A DNA stretch of 64,000 bases from Chloroflexota bacterium (GTDB lineage: Bacteria > Chloroflexota > Anaerolineae > Anaerolineales > Villigracilaceae): assembly GCA_013112685.1 (NCBI GenBank), contig JABFGC010000002.1:390223-454222 (forward strand). The letters run 5' to 3'. Each line of letters begins with the position of its first letter. Position 1 is the stretch's first letter. Positions 47,450-56,091 of the stretch are shown piece after piece. The position numbers and the translations under genes were made by a program. The notes under the pieces were generated by a model. The model worked only from the letters and a program-made list of their open reading frames with translations. It searched no databases and had not been told where the DNA came from.

Positions 47450-48070
47450 ATGGCAATCAAATCCAAAGCGAAAACCAGGTCAACGTCGAAGGGAAAAACA
47501 TCGGTGAAGGCAAAGTCAATCCGCAAAGCCAAAGGGGTGGCGAAATCGAAAACCATGCGCAGTGCAAAGACGAAAGCGAGGACGTTGGAGAAAAAAGTGA
47601 AGGCGGCGAAAGCCAAAACGCAGGCAAAAGCCGTCGTCCAAAAAACCACGCCGAGACCCGCGGTAAAACCCGTCGAAGTGACCCGCTCCATCACGCCCGT
47701 GATCGTGAAGCGCACCGTCAACCCGCTGGTGGAACGGCGGCGCCTCGCGCAGGATGCGGGTGTTCGCGCCGCGAGCCAGTTCACGTTCATGAAAGCGCCC
47801 GGACCTGAGCACGCATTTGAAGTGGGCGACACCGTGGAAGTATTCTGCGACCACGAAAAGGGACGCGAACGTGTGCGCGGGTGGATCAAGGGCATTGTGG
47901 TGCAGGTGGATAACAAGATGGTGGCGGTACAGTTCCGCTCGAACGTCTTTCTCACCGACGGCTGGATGGTGCCCGACCGCATCCTGTGGTATCCATTGAC
48001 CTCGGAACACATCCACCCAGTGATGGGCAAGAGGTCTGCCGCAAAGAAGGATGTAATCCCGAACTATTAA
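47450..48070 (+). CDS. Lys-rich basic protein of unknown function inside the suf operon
   Basis: A 206-residue protein (MAIKSKAKTRSTSKGKTSVK). The first ~75 residues are almost only Lys, Ala, Ser, Thr, Arg and Val, an unstructured histone-like tail. A linker (TRSITPVIVKRTVNPLVERR) leads to a ~100-residue folded part (AFEVGDTVEVFCDHEKGRER, VRGWIKGIVVQVDNKMVAVQ, DRILWYPLTSEHIHPVMG) that reads like an SH3-type beta barrel. Such barrels bind nucleic acid or proteins. I do not recognise a family. It lies between sufD and sufS in the same direction, so it may be co-expressed with Fe-S assembly, or be a simple insertion. Confidence 0.7.
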   Translation: MAIKSKAKTRSTSKGKTSVKAKSIRKAKGVAKSKTMRSAKTKARTLEKKVKAAKAKTQAKAVVQKTTPRPAVKPVEVTRSITPVIVKRTVNPLVERRRLAQDAGVRAASQFTFMKAPGPEHAFEVGDTVEVFCDHEKGRERVRGWIKGIVVQVDNKMVAVQFRSNVFLTDGWMVPDRILWYPLTSEHIHPVMGKRSAAKKDVIPNY

Positions 48071-48109
48071 GTCAGTTAGTCCGCAATCACCTGCTGCTTG
48101 TTTACCACT

Positions 48110-49336
48110 ATGACCCTAAACGTAAACGAAATCCGTAAAGACTTTCCGATCCTTGAACGGCATACCGCCAACGGCGCGCGCGTCGTGTATCTGGATTCGA
48201 CCGCCACGTCGCAGAAGCCCCTTCAGGTGATCGAAGCGATGAACGAGTATTACCGCCGCTCGAACGCGAACATCCACCGCGGCGTGCACACGCTTGCCGA
48301 GGAAGCGACGGCGATGTACGAAAACGCGCGCGAGAAGATCGCGGCGTTCGTCCATGCCGCCTCGCCGCGCGAGATCATCTACACGCGCAACACCACCGAG
48401 TCCATCAACCTCGTGGCGTATGCGTGGGCGCGCGCGAACTTGAAGGCGGGCGACCTCGTCATCCTGACCGAGATGGAACATCACAGCAACCTCGTCCCGT
48501 GGCACATGCTCCAGATGGAACGCGGGATCGAACTGGAATTCATCCCCGTGACGGAAGACGGTTTGCTGGATTTGGATGCGTATAAAGCGCTTCTCAACCG
48601 GACCCCGAAACTGGTCTCGTTTACACACATGTCCAACGTTTTGGGGACGATCAACCCGGCGGCGGAGATCATCCGCCTGGCGCACGAAGCGGGCGCAGTC
48701 ACGCTGGTGGACGGAGCGCAATCGGTGCCGCATCTCAAAGTGGACGTGCAAGCCCTCGATGCCGATTTCTACGCCTTCTCCGCGCACAAGATGTGCGGAC
48801 CGACGGGCATCGGCGTGCTGTACGGCAAGTCCGCTTTGCTCGAAGCCATGCCTCCGTTTTTGGGCGGCGGGGACATGATCAAGGAAGTAAAGCTGCGCTC
48901 CTTCCGCCCGAACACGCTGCCGCACAAATATGAAGCGGGGACTCCCGCCATTGCGGAGGCGGTCGGTTTTGGCGCGGCGGTGGATTATCTCTCTGGTATC
49001 GGCATGGAAAAGATCGCGGCGCACGAGCATCAGATCACCGAATATGCCTTGGATCGCCTGGTGGAAATCCCCGGCGTGAAGGTGTTCGGTCCCTCCGCGG
49101 ATAAAAAGGGCGGCGTCGCGGCGTTCACGCTGGACGGAGTCCACCCGCACGACGTGGCGCAGATTTTGGACAAGGATGGCATCGCCGTGCGAGCCGGTCA
49201 TCACTGCGCCCAGCCCCTGCACGAGAAATTTGGAATCCCCGCTACCAGCCGCGCTTCCTTCTATCTGTATAGCACAAAAGAGGAAGTGGATCTGCTGGTG
49301 AACGGGATATATAAAGTGAAGGAAATGTTTGGGTAA
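48110..49336 (+). CDS. sufS: SufS cysteine desulfurase
   Basis: A 408-residue PLP enzyme that takes sulfur from cysteine for cluster assembly. The start MTLNVNEIRKDFPILER at 48110 is chosen over an upstream TTG. Diagnostic parts: VYLDSTATSQKPLQVIEAMN, NIHRGVHTLAEEATAMYENA, the PLP Lys in FSAHKMCGPTGIGVLYGKSA, and the sulfur-carrying Cys in VRAGHHCAQPLHEKFGI. Group II (SufS/CsdA) features are clear. SufU follows 101 bp downstream, the usual partner of SufS in organisms lacking SufE. Confidence 0.96.
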   Translation: MTLNVNEIRKDFPILERHTANGARVVYLDSTATSQKPLQVIEAMNEYYRRSNANIHRGVHTLAEEATAMYENAREKIAAFVHAASPREIIYTRNTTESINLVAYAWARANLKAGDLVILTEMEHHSNLVPWHMLQMERGIELEFIPVTEDGLLDLDAYKALLNRTPKLVSFTHMSNVLGTINPAAEIIRLAHEAGAVTLVDGAQSVPHLKVDVQALDADFYAFSAHKMCGPTGIGVLYGKSALLEAMPPFLGGGDMIKEVKLRSFRPNTLPHKYEAGTPAIAEAVGFGAAVDYLSGIGMEKIAAHEHQITEYALDRLVEIPGVKVFGPSADKKGGVAAFTLDGVHPHDVAQILDKDGIAVRAGHHCAQPLHEKFGIPATSRASFYLYSTKEEVDLLVNGIYKVKEMFG

Positions 49337-49437
49337 TTCAGTGTCAAGTGTCCCTGTGTCTTTTGTCAAGTTTTATGCCTGAAACCTGACACCTGAAACT
49401 TGACACCTGATACCTGGAACCTGACACCGGAGCACGT

Positions 49438-49833
49438 ATGGACGATCTCTACCGTGAAGTGATCATCGAACACTATAAAAACCCGTCGTATCGCGGGAAA
49501 CTTGACCCGCACGATATTTCCTTTGCGGACAACAACCCGCTGTGCGGCGACCATATCCAAATTGACCTGCGCGTAGGCAAAGATGGCACTGTGATCGAAG
49601 CCCTGTTCGACGGTCACGGCTGCGCCATCTCACAAGCCTCCGCCGACCTGTTGATGGAATCCATCATCGGCAAACCGCTGGAGGAAGTGAAAAAACTCAG
49701 CAAGCAGGACATCCTCGACATGCTCGGCATTGACCTGGGTCCCGTGCGCTTGAAATGCGCCCTGCTCTCGCTCAAGGTCTTGAAGGCCGGCGTGTACGGT
49801 CTGGGCGAGGCGAGCGACGATTTGGTGGAGTGA
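49438..49833 (+). CDS. sufU: SufU zinc-dependent sulfur transfer protein
   Basis: A 131-residue IscU-like protein (MDDLYREVIIEHYKNPSYRG). The conserved residues are NPLCGDHIQIDL, DGHGCAISQASADLLMESI and VRLKCALLSLKVLKAGV, giving three Cys plus an Asp as in zinc-binding SufU. The 17-22-residue insertion and the lack of the IscU His support SufU rather than IscU. It accepts persulfide from SufS. The upstream spacer (49340-49437) is a run of degenerate CCTGACACCTGAAAC words. Confidence 0.93.
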   Translation: MDDLYREVIIEHYKNPSYRGKLDPHDISFADNNPLCGDHIQIDLRVGKDGTVIEALFDGHGCAISQASADLLMESIIGKPLEEVKKLSKQDILDMLGIDLGPVRLKCALLSLKVLKAGVYGLGEASDDLVE

Positions 49834-49924
49834 GAATGTAAACAGGTACACACGTACACACGTACACAAGCGTTTACCTGTTTACCTGACTGCCTGTTTA
49901 CTTGTGTACGTGTCTACCTATCCC

Positions 49925-50272
49925 ATGTTCAACTACACAACCTTCGACGAATCCAAAGCCGAATTTTACGAGATCGCTCCCGTTTCCGAATTGCCGAACG
50001 GCGAGCGTCTTTTTGTCAACGTGGGCGACAAGCCCATCGTCATTTTCAACATCGCCGGTCGGTTCTTTGCCATCGGCGATGTCTGCACGCACGACGACGG
50101 TCCCCTGGGGGACGGGATGATCGAAGGCTTCAACATCGTCTGCCCGCGTCACGGCGGCGAGTTTGACATCCGCACCGGCAAGGTGATGCAAATGCCCGCC
50201 GTGGTGGATATTCCCGCCTATCCCGTGCAGGTGAGGGATGGAACGCTCTACGTCGGTGTGCCGAAGGAATAA
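49925..50272 (+). CDS. Rieske [2Fe-2S] ferredoxin-like protein
   Basis: A 115-residue protein starting MFNYTTFDESKAEFY at 49925. The Rieske cluster motif is intact: VCTHDDGPLG and VCPRHGGEFDIRTGKV provide Cys-X-His and Cys-X2-His. No membrane anchor or oxygenase domain is present, so it is a soluble NirD/BphF-type ferredoxin. Suf operons of Gram-positive-like and Chloroflexota organisms often end with such a gene, which may supply electrons or serve as a cluster client. It is preceded by a palindrome built from ACACGTACACAAG/CTTGTGTACGTGT (49852-49917). Confidence 0.9.
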   Translation: MFNYTTFDESKAEFYEIAPVSELPNGERLFVNVGDKPIVIFNIAGRFFAIGDVCTHDDGPLGDGMIEGFNIVCPRHGGEFDIRTGKVMQMPAVVDIPAYPVQVRDGTLYVGVPKE

Positions 50273-50323
50273 TCGCTCGTGAAATCGAAAAGAGTTCGCC
50301 TTGCCGGCAGAACTCCTTTTTGT

Positions 50324-50833
50324 TTACCACTCGCCTGCATATTGGAGGTTACAATGCTTGGCGATTCGCTCGATGTGCATCCGCCGCAACTCCACCAGTT
50401 GCCGTACGTGCAGGTTATCGTGCGCCACCCAGTTGGCGAGCATCTCCTCTGCGCTCATTGACCCGTACTGACTTTTGTACTTGATCTTCCAGTCTACGCG
50501 GCGCAATCCTCGCAGCCAAGCCAGCGACTTTTCCCGCTCCCTGAAAAACCTGGATTTCATCTTGTTGAAATCCTGCTGGTTATACTTCCGCAACTTCACC
50601 CACGCCATCGGCGCGATGGGATGCCATTTCTCGTGCTGGCGATATAAAATGAAATCCAAATGTTCGCGGAAATCCTCGCGCTCTTCATCGTGGAGGTGGC
50701 AGATAACTTCAAGGATAGACCAACTGCTTTTAGACGGCTTGATCCGCGCCTCTTCCCCGCCGATACCTGCCAGCAAAACCCGAATCATTTCCGTGCTGTG
50801 AGTCAATTCCCGAAACAGCGTTTGGAATTCCAT
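50324..50833 (-). CDS. DinB-family protein
   Basis: A 169-residue four-helix protein starting MEFQTLFRELTHSTEMI at 50833 behind GGAGG. DinB/YfiT features are visible: KPSKSSWSILEVICHLHDEE with the first metal-ligand His, then MLANWVAHDNLHVRQLVELR with the later His residues. Members are metal-binding, often thiol-transferase-like and stress-linked. The substrate is unknown. It is transcribed with the deacetylase gene just downstream (48-bp gap of low-complexity CTCTAATCTCCAATTC words). Confidence 0.87.
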   Translation of the reverse strand: MEFQTLFRELTHSTEMIRVLLAGIGGEEARIKPSKSSWSILEVICHLHDEEREDFREHLDFILYRQHEKWHPIAPMAWVKLRKYNQQDFNKMKSRFFREREKSLAWLRGLRRVDWKIKYKSQYGSMSAEEMLANWVAHDNLHVRQLVELRRMHIERIAKHCNLQYAGEW

Positions 50834-50880
50834 CGCAGCCTCCAATCTCTAATCTCCAATTCTCTACTCCTCCCAATTCT

Positions 50881-51513
50881 CTATTCACTAAACCTCCCCA
50901 CAATCCTCAAAATATCGAATCCTTCCGCAAAGGGAACCTCTCCAATCGCGCCATGACGCACCATGATGGAGCGGGTCAGTTCGCTGTTGAAGTAGTAACG
51001 GTCTCGATAGGTCTCGTATTGCGCCAGCGCTTCGATCTTCTTGTTCACGTCCTCTTCGGTCACTTCCACAATAAAATGCGGAAAGAAACCATACGAGGAA
51101 CGTACCACGTCAAAACCCAAAACTGTGATGCCGCGAAATGCGCGCAGAGCTTCGTCGGTCATCGTGTTGTGGTCCTGGTGCACGTCCTGCCTGGAGTGGG
51201 TGAAGATCAGGTCGGGTTTGAAGTCCCTGCGGAGTTTGAGAAAGTATTCCAAAATATCCTGCCGGGAATCGTGGAAGATGCGCGTCGTGAACGGACCGAA
51301 GACCACGCGCTCCTCCGGCACGCCCAAAATCTTCATGGAACGCAGGTGCTCGTCCTTGACATTTTTCAGTTCGGGGTTCTTTTGATTATCCGAGAGCGTG
51401 ACGCACAGCACATCCGTCTTTTTGACAATGTTGTGCAGCAGGGCGCCGCAGCCGATCTCGATGTCGTCGGGATGCGCGCCGAGGAAAAGAACTCGTTTGC
51501 CGAAGAAATTCAT
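50881..51513 (-). CDS. PIG-L/LmbE-family deacetylase
   Basis: A 210-residue zinc hydrolase (MNFFGKRVLFLGAHPDDIEI). The metal site is formed by GAHPDDIEIGCG and HSRQDVHQDHNTMTDEALRA. The family removes N-acetyl groups from N-acetylglucosaminyl lipids, glycans or mycothiol and bacillithiol precursors. No neighbouring glycosyltransferase points to one substrate. The length is typical of the family. Confidence 0.9.
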   Translation of the reverse strand: MNFFGKRVLFLGAHPDDIEIGCGALLHNIVKKTDVLCVTLSDNQKNPELKNVKDEHLRSMKILGVPEERVVFGPFTTRIFHDSRQDILEYFLKLRRDFKPDLIFTHSRQDVHQDHNTMTDEALRAFRGITVLGFDVVRSSYGFFPHFIVEVTEEDVNKKIEALAQYETYRDRYYFNSELTRSIMVRHGAIGEVPFAEGFDILRIVGRFSE

Positions 51514-51524
51514 AGGAGGATTAT

Positions 51525-51608
51525 GTCATTGCGAGGGCGGCGGTCTTCCGCACGAAGCAATCTCAAGGTAATGGGGAGATTGGTTCGTCGCTCCGCTCCT
51601 CGCAATGC
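51525..51608. repeat. Dispersed palindromic repeat, copy 2 (GCAATCTC family)
   Basis: GTCATTGCGAGGGCGGCGGT faces CCGCTCCTCGCAATGCCA, with GAAGCAATCTC and GAGATTGGTTC inside. It sits between the deacetylase and methyltransferase genes. Confidence 0.75.
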
Positions 51609-51612
51609 CATG

Positions 51613-52413
51613 TTACTTTGTTGCCAAAATCCCACCCACGACCTTGGTCATCACCAGTTTGCCGTCGCGGTCGAACCACTTCTGCGCCACCGCCTGGATT
51701 TTGCCGATGAGCGCTTCGTATTCGTCTTTGCCGTTGAACATCGAAGTCCACAACTTGCGGTCTTCGCTCAGCGAGGCGCGAACGTATTCGATGAACGGCT
51801 CTACGCTGGGGAAGGTAAGGTGATTCTCGAATTTGTGCAGTTCCGTCTTTGCAAAAAGACCGTCAATGGTGTTGAATATCTCGCCCTTGAAGCGGGAGGA
51901 GCCGGGCATGGGCGGGATGGTGGTATTGGTGGCTTCCTTGATGATGTCGTAGAACATCTGCTTGTTTTCGGGCAGCGGACCCGAGACGAACAGCCGTCCG
52001 CCGGGTTTAAGCACCCGGTGCGCCTCACCAAATGTAAATTTAAGATCCGAGGCGTAGTAGATGGCGAAGGCGCTGGTCACCAGGTCGAAGGTGTTATCCG
52101 GGAAATTGAACAGCTTGTTGAAATCCAAAAACTGAAAGTCAATTTTCGTGCCGAGTTCCCTGTTCTTTGCGCGGGCTTTGTCGAGCAGTTCCTCCGAAAA
52201 ATCACCGCCAATGATCTCCGCGCCGCCTTTGGTGTATTCGTTGAAAAGGAAACTGAGTTTTCCCGCGCCGCAGCCCACGTCGAGAATCTTCATGCCCGCC
52301 TGCGGTTTGAGCAGGTCGTTCGTCCACACGTCAATATTGGCGGAGCCGTATTTTTCATGAATATCAATGCGGGTGAGCAGGTCCTTGCTGGTTTCCTGGT
52401 AATTGATTTCCAT
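51613..52413 (-). CDS. Class I SAM-dependent methyltransferase
   Basis: A 266-residue protein (MEINYQETSKDLLTRIDIHE). Motif I MKILDVGCGAGKLSFLF, motif II TFDLVTSAFAIYYASDL and motif III EAHRVLKPGGRLFVSGP give a UbiE/COQ5-like methyltransferase fold. The target small molecule is unknown. It has its own ribosome site (GGAGAG) and lies divergent from hisS. Confidence 0.88.
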   Translation of the reverse strand: MEINYQETSKDLLTRIDIHEKYGSANIDVWTNDLLKPQAGMKILDVGCGAGKLSFLFNEYTKGGAEIIGGDFSEELLDKARAKNRELGTKIDFQFLDFNKLFNFPDNTFDLVTSAFAIYYASDLKFTFGEAHRVLKPGGRLFVSGPLPENKQMFYDIIKEATNTTIPPMPGSSRFKGEIFNTIDGLFAKTELHKFENHLTFPSVEPFIEYVRASLSEDRKLWTSMFNGKDEYEALIGKIQAVAQKWFDRDGKLVMTKVVGGILATK

Positions 52414-52530
52414 TTGTCTCTCCTGTAATAGACTTTGTTTCGATAATCTGGCTGATTATACCAAAATAGAACCAAAATTCACCGGCTGAATTTTGAAGGG
52501 GCATGATAAAATTCGCGTACTGGAGCAAGC

Positions 52531-53802
52531 ATGGCGAACAAGATTCAAACCGTGAAAGGCACACGCGAATTCTATCCTGAGCAGATGGCGTTGCGGAATT
52601 TTATCTATGAAAAGGTGCGCGCCGCCTCTCAGGCTTTTGGCTATCAGGAATACGATGGTCCGTTCATCGAGCCAATTGACTTGTATGCCGCAAAGTCCGG
52701 CGAGGAACTGGTCAAGAAGCAGTCGTTCACGTTTCAGGATCGGGGAGGGGATTTTGTCACGCTTCGTCCTGAACTGACGCCCAGCCTGGCGCGCATGATC
52801 GCGGCGAAGCAGGGCGAATTAACTTTTCCTGTGCGCTGGTGGTCGTTTGGTCCGTTCTGGAGATACGAATCGCCTCAAAAGGGACGCACGCGCGAATTCT
52901 TCCAATGGAACGTGGACATGATTGGCGTGGATACACCCGAAGCCGACGCGGAACTGATCGCCGTCGCTGCCTCCTTCCTGCGTTCGGTTGGTCTGACACC
53001 CAGGCAGGCTGCCATCTTTGTGAACAACCGTAGCCTGATCAACGCCCAGTTCGACGCGCTGGATATTCCCCCCGAAAAGCGCGTGGATGTTTCCAATCTG
53101 ATTGACCGCCGCGCGAAGATGAAGCCCGAAGCCTGGGACGAAAACGGATTGGAACTGGGTTTGAACCGCAATCAACTCGAAGGCTTGAAAGGCGTTCTGG
53201 AAAATTACGAACTTTGGAAACAAAGCGAAGAACTGGTGCGGGTCTTTGATGCGCTCGAGGCGCTTGGCGTGAAAGAATACATCAAATTCGAGCCGGGCGT
53301 AATGCGCGGACTGTTGTATTACACCAGCACGGTCTTCGAAGCGTTCGATCTCACGGGGTCGGTGCGACGCTCGATCCTGGGCGGCGGGCGATACGATAAC
53401 CTGCTCGCGGATGTGGGCGGCGATCCGCTGCCCGCGACTGGTTTTGCGATGGGCGACGTGGTGATCGGCATCATCTTGCAGGAAAAGGGACTGGTGCCGG
53501 AGTTCGATCCCACGCCTGCCGACGTGCTGGTGACGGTGTTCGACGAGTCTCTGTGGAAGAAATCACTCGAACTTTCCACCCAGTTGCGGAATGCAGGAAT
53601 CGCCACGATGGTCTACCCCGAAGCCGTCAAACTGCAAAAGCAGTTCAAATTTGCGGACAGGATGAAGATGAAGGTCGCGCTCGTGCTCGGACCGGAGGAA
53701 GCAGAGAAAGGTCTGGTTGTAGTCAAAAACCTTTTAAATGGCGAGCAGGTTCAGGTCCAGACTGAAGCGGTGGTGGAAGAGGTCAAAAAGTTGCTTGGTT
53801 GA
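52531..53802 (+). CDS. hisS: Histidyl-tRNA synthetase
   Basis: A 423-residue class II synthetase that charges tRNA-His. The N-terminus (KIQTVKGTREFYPEQMALRN) is HisRS-like. Motif 2 is SFGPFWRYESPQKGRTREFF, the His-specific motifs are MRGLLYYTSTVFEAF and SILGGGRYDNLLADVGG, and the C-terminal anticodon-binding domain (PADVLVTVFDESLWKKSLEL) is complete. The gene is intact, and its cognate tRNA-His begins 53 bp after the stop codon. Confidence 0.96.
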   Translation: MANKIQTVKGTREFYPEQMALRNFIYEKVRAASQAFGYQEYDGPFIEPIDLYAAKSGEELVKKQSFTFQDRGGDFVTLRPELTPSLARMIAAKQGELTFPVRWWSFGPFWRYESPQKGRTREFFQWNVDMIGVDTPEADAELIAVAASFLRSVGLTPRQAAIFVNNRSLINAQFDALDIPPEKRVDVSNLIDRRAKMKPEAWDENGLELGLNRNQLEGLKGVLENYELWKQSEELVRVFDALEALGVKEYIKFEPGVMRGLLYYTSTVFEAFDLTGSVRRSILGGGRYDNLLADVGGDPLPATGFAMGDVVIGIILQEKGLVPEFDPTPADVLVTVFDESLWKKSLELSTQLRNAGIATMVYPEAVKLQKQFKFADRMKMKVALVLGPEEAEKGLVVVKNLLNGEQVQVQTEAVVEEVKKLLG

Positions 53803-53855
53803 AAAGTTTCGTGGTAAAATCCTGCCGCTCCCGCAGAAGCGACGCAGGCGAACAT

Positions 53856-53930
53856 GGAGCCTATGGTGTAACGGCAGCACAACACACTGTGGATGTGTTA
53901 GTATGGGTTCGAAACCCATTAGGCTCCCCA
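53856..53930 (+). tRNA. tRNA-His (GTG)
   Basis: Acceptor GAGCCTA/TAGGCTC, anticodon stem-loop ACACA-CTGTGGA-TGTGT and T arm ATGGG-TTCGAAA-CCCAT. The extra G-1 (53856) opposite C73 is the identity element recognised by HisRS, and here both it and the CCA end are encoded. Confidence 0.95.
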
Positions 53931-53945
53931 CACAGGGCGGGTCAG

Positions 53946-53970
53946 AAACGGTCAGAGATGGCCGTTTTTG
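53946..53970 (+). terminator. Terminator after tRNA-His
   Basis: The stem AAACGGTC/GGCCGTTT with one G-T pair is followed by TT. Confidence 0.7.
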
Positions 53971-54006
53971 ATTCGCCGACGGAAAAGTAGGCGGAATTGA
54001 GGCAGT

Positions 54007-54432
54007 ATGAAGGTTTGCAAGAAATGTGGTTTATCCAAAGACGAATCCGAATTCTCCTGGAGCATCCGAGGAGTGAAAAGACATTCTGCATGTAATCGCT
54101 GTAGAACTGAAGAACGGATGAACTATTACCGAAGAAATAAAGAGAAAGAATTGAAGTATAAGGCTGAGAGACAGATAACCAAGCGTGAGGAAGCCAGGCG
54201 CTTCGTGTATACTTACTTGTGCAATCATCCTTGCGCCGACTGTGGTGAGACGGATCCCTTTGTTTTGACCTTTGACCATGTAACAGGCACGAAGAAAATG
54301 AACATATCGCAAATGGTCAATCAGGGTTATAGTCTGGACGCCATTCAAAAAGAAATTTCTTTGTGCGTTGTGAGATGTGCCAATTGCCATATGCGAATTG
54401 AGAAACAAAGACGGGGAACAATATATTTTTAG
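54007..54432 (+). CDS. HNH-type endonuclease-like protein
   Basis: A 141-residue protein. The N-terminus has a zinc ribbon (KVCKKCGLSKDESEF, SACNRCRTEER), and a long basic helix follows. The C-terminal part (CADCGETDPFVLTFDHVTGT ... VVRCANCHMRIEKQRRG) is a Cys4-His HNH/recombination-endonuclease-VII-like fold. Such proteins are common in phages and as free-standing homing nucleases. The gene is flanked by tRNA-His on one side, a frequent landing place of mobile DNA. No other phage gene is present. Confidence 0.82.
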   Translation: MKVCKKCGLSKDESEFSWSIRGVKRHSACNRCRTEERMNYYRRNKEKELKYKAERQITKREEARRFVYTYLCNHPCADCGETDPFVLTFDHVTGTKKMNISQMVNQGYSLDAIQKEISLCVVRCANCHMRIEKQRRGTIYF

Positions 54433-54460
54433 GGAATAGCATTTTAATTGCCTAATCGTT

Positions 54461-54501
54461 AAAAAGCCCCTAAAGGTCTATAAAACCTTTAGGGGCTTTT
54501 T
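54461..54501. terminator. Bidirectional terminator between convergent genes
   Basis: The perfect 17-bp stem AAAAAGCCCCTAAAGGT/ACCTTTAGGGGCTTTTT serves both the HNH gene and the BNR gene read from the other side. Confidence 0.92.
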
Positions 54502-54506
54502 ATTGA

Positions 54507-55922
54507 TTATTCCCCTCTCACATACCAGATCGCGCCGGGCGAGTCGTAACTCCAGCCTTCGCCCATGATGATGTGCGCCGTGCCGTTTTCGTCAATGTCA
54601 AGTTCGTAATAATCGCCGAAGGGGAAGCGGAAGCCGTCGGCGGTGATGTAGGTGTACCCGCTGACAAAATCGGAGACGTCCTGTTCGGCGGTCCAGGTTG
54701 CGCCGCCGTTGGCGGAACTGCGGTAGTAGGTGTTCCACCAGCCGTTGATGCGTTCATCCATCCACGAGATGCGGACGTCGCCGTTGCCGGTGGCGGCAAT
54801 AGCGGGGAAGTTGTGCGAGATGTTCGGTCCGGCAGTGGAAACCTCGGTGCGGGCGCTCCAGGTTGCGCCGCCGTCGGTGGACTTGTAGAAATAAATACGC
54901 GCGGGACCAAAGTCCACGTTGTTGGCGTTGGAGAGGGCATAGACATTGCCCGCCTCATCGCCCGCCATGACGATTTGCGCGCCGAGATATGCCCAACCGC
55001 ACAGGTAATCTGCGGGACATTTTTCGGGAGCGCGCGAGACATCCACGACCTTGTTCGTCCACGTCGCGCCGCCGTTGGTGGAGCGGCTGATGACCAGGTT
55101 GACCTTGCCCTTCGCGCCGCCGTTTTGTTCGTAGCCTGCCCATGCCATGTAGGCTGTGCCGTTCGGCGCGACGTAACCGCCGCCTGCCATCGCCCAGCCC
55201 AGTTTCCCTGTGTATTTGATCTCGGACTGCGTGAAGGTCTGCCCGCCGTCATGGGAAGAAGCGACGTACAGTTTCTGCGAGTGAGTGTAGGAGACGTAGA
55301 CATCCTGTCCGCGTACGGCGAGAATGGGTTTATCCACGGCGGCGTTGGTCGAGTCGGCGATCACAACCGACCAGGTCTCTCCAAAATCGGTGGACTTGGC
55401 GACGGCGATGTCGCTTTTGTTGGCTTCCATCCAGACGGCGTAAACGGTGCGTCCGTCCACAGGGTCCACTGCGATTTGCGAATCCCACTGTCCCGTGTTC
55501 GCACCTTCTATGTAGATTGGGGCAGGCGGACCCCAAGTCTCGCCATGATCGCTGCTGATTTGAATGACCTGCGTCGGGTTGCCGCAGACATCACAGCCCG
55601 GCACGCCGTAATACTGGGCGTACAGCACGTAAACATGCCCGAAGCGGTCCGAAGCGATGGCAGGCTCCCACTGATCGCCGTCGAAGAATCCGAGCCGTAC
55701 CTGGGAGGAAAATCCGCTGGGCGGGACGGGCGGCGCAAACACCCCCGAAGGGATCGGCGCGGCAACGACCGATGCCAGCGGACCGACGGTTTTACGTTTG
55801 ACTTTGGCGGGTTCCTGTTCCCTTGCGGGGCTGAACGCCCCCAGGCTTGCCCCTGCCGCCACAGCAAGAATAAGAAGAACCAAAACAACGAACATTTGCG
55901 TACGGGGTGCGTGTGCAGACAT
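54507..55922 (-). CDS. Exported BNR/sialidase-like repeat protein
   Basis: A 471-residue protein starting MSAHAPRTQMFVVLVL at 55922 behind GAGGAG. The N-terminal hydrophobic segment is a signal anchor (MFVVLVLLILAVAAGASLG). The rest is a propeller with repeated Asp-box motifs (QISSDHGETWGPPAP, AVAKSTDFGETWSVV, VASSHDGGQTFTQ, ISRSTNGGATWTN, FYKSTDGGATWSART, YRSSANGGATWTAE). The sialidase Arg triad is not evident, so enzymatic activity is unlikely. Binding or scaffolding outside the cell is a better guess. It lacks the C-terminal module of the island at 25-40 kb. Confidence 0.82.
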   Translation of the reverse strand: MSAHAPRTQMFVVLVLLILAVAAGASLGAFSPAREQEPAKVKRKTVGPLASVVAAPIPSGVFAPPVPPSGFSSQVRLGFFDGDQWEPAIASDRFGHVYVLYAQYYGVPGCDVCGNPTQVIQISSDHGETWGPPAPIYIEGANTGQWDSQIAVDPVDGRTVYAVWMEANKSDIAVAKSTDFGETWSVVIADSTNAAVDKPILAVRGQDVYVSYTHSQKLYVASSHDGGQTFTQSEIKYTGKLGWAMAGGGYVAPNGTAYMAWAGYEQNGGAKGKVNLVISRSTNGGATWTNKVVDVSRAPEKCPADYLCGWAYLGAQIVMAGDEAGNVYALSNANNVDFGPARIYFYKSTDGGATWSARTEVSTAGPNISHNFPAIAATGNGDVRISWMDERINGWWNTYYRSSANGGATWTAEQDVSDFVSGYTYITADGFRFPFGDYYELDIDENGTAHIIMGEGWSYDSPGAIWYVRGE

Positions 55923-56091
55923 ATTTATCTCCTCTGGCTTGGGTTTTATCCGGCTGCCCGGATATGAATTAGTGTACAGAATCGACGGGGCGGTTGTCAA
56001 CTGCCTTTCCCTTAAAGTTCCTTGCAGACGAAGGCAGGTCGGATTGCCATTTCGGGGGAGTGGAAACGCTATTTTCATGTAAAATACCTTC

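Noticed and set aside
54007..54432. Prophage or integrated element at tRNA-His
   Set aside because: A lone HNH gene is present. No integrase, attachment-site duplication or other phage gene is visible.
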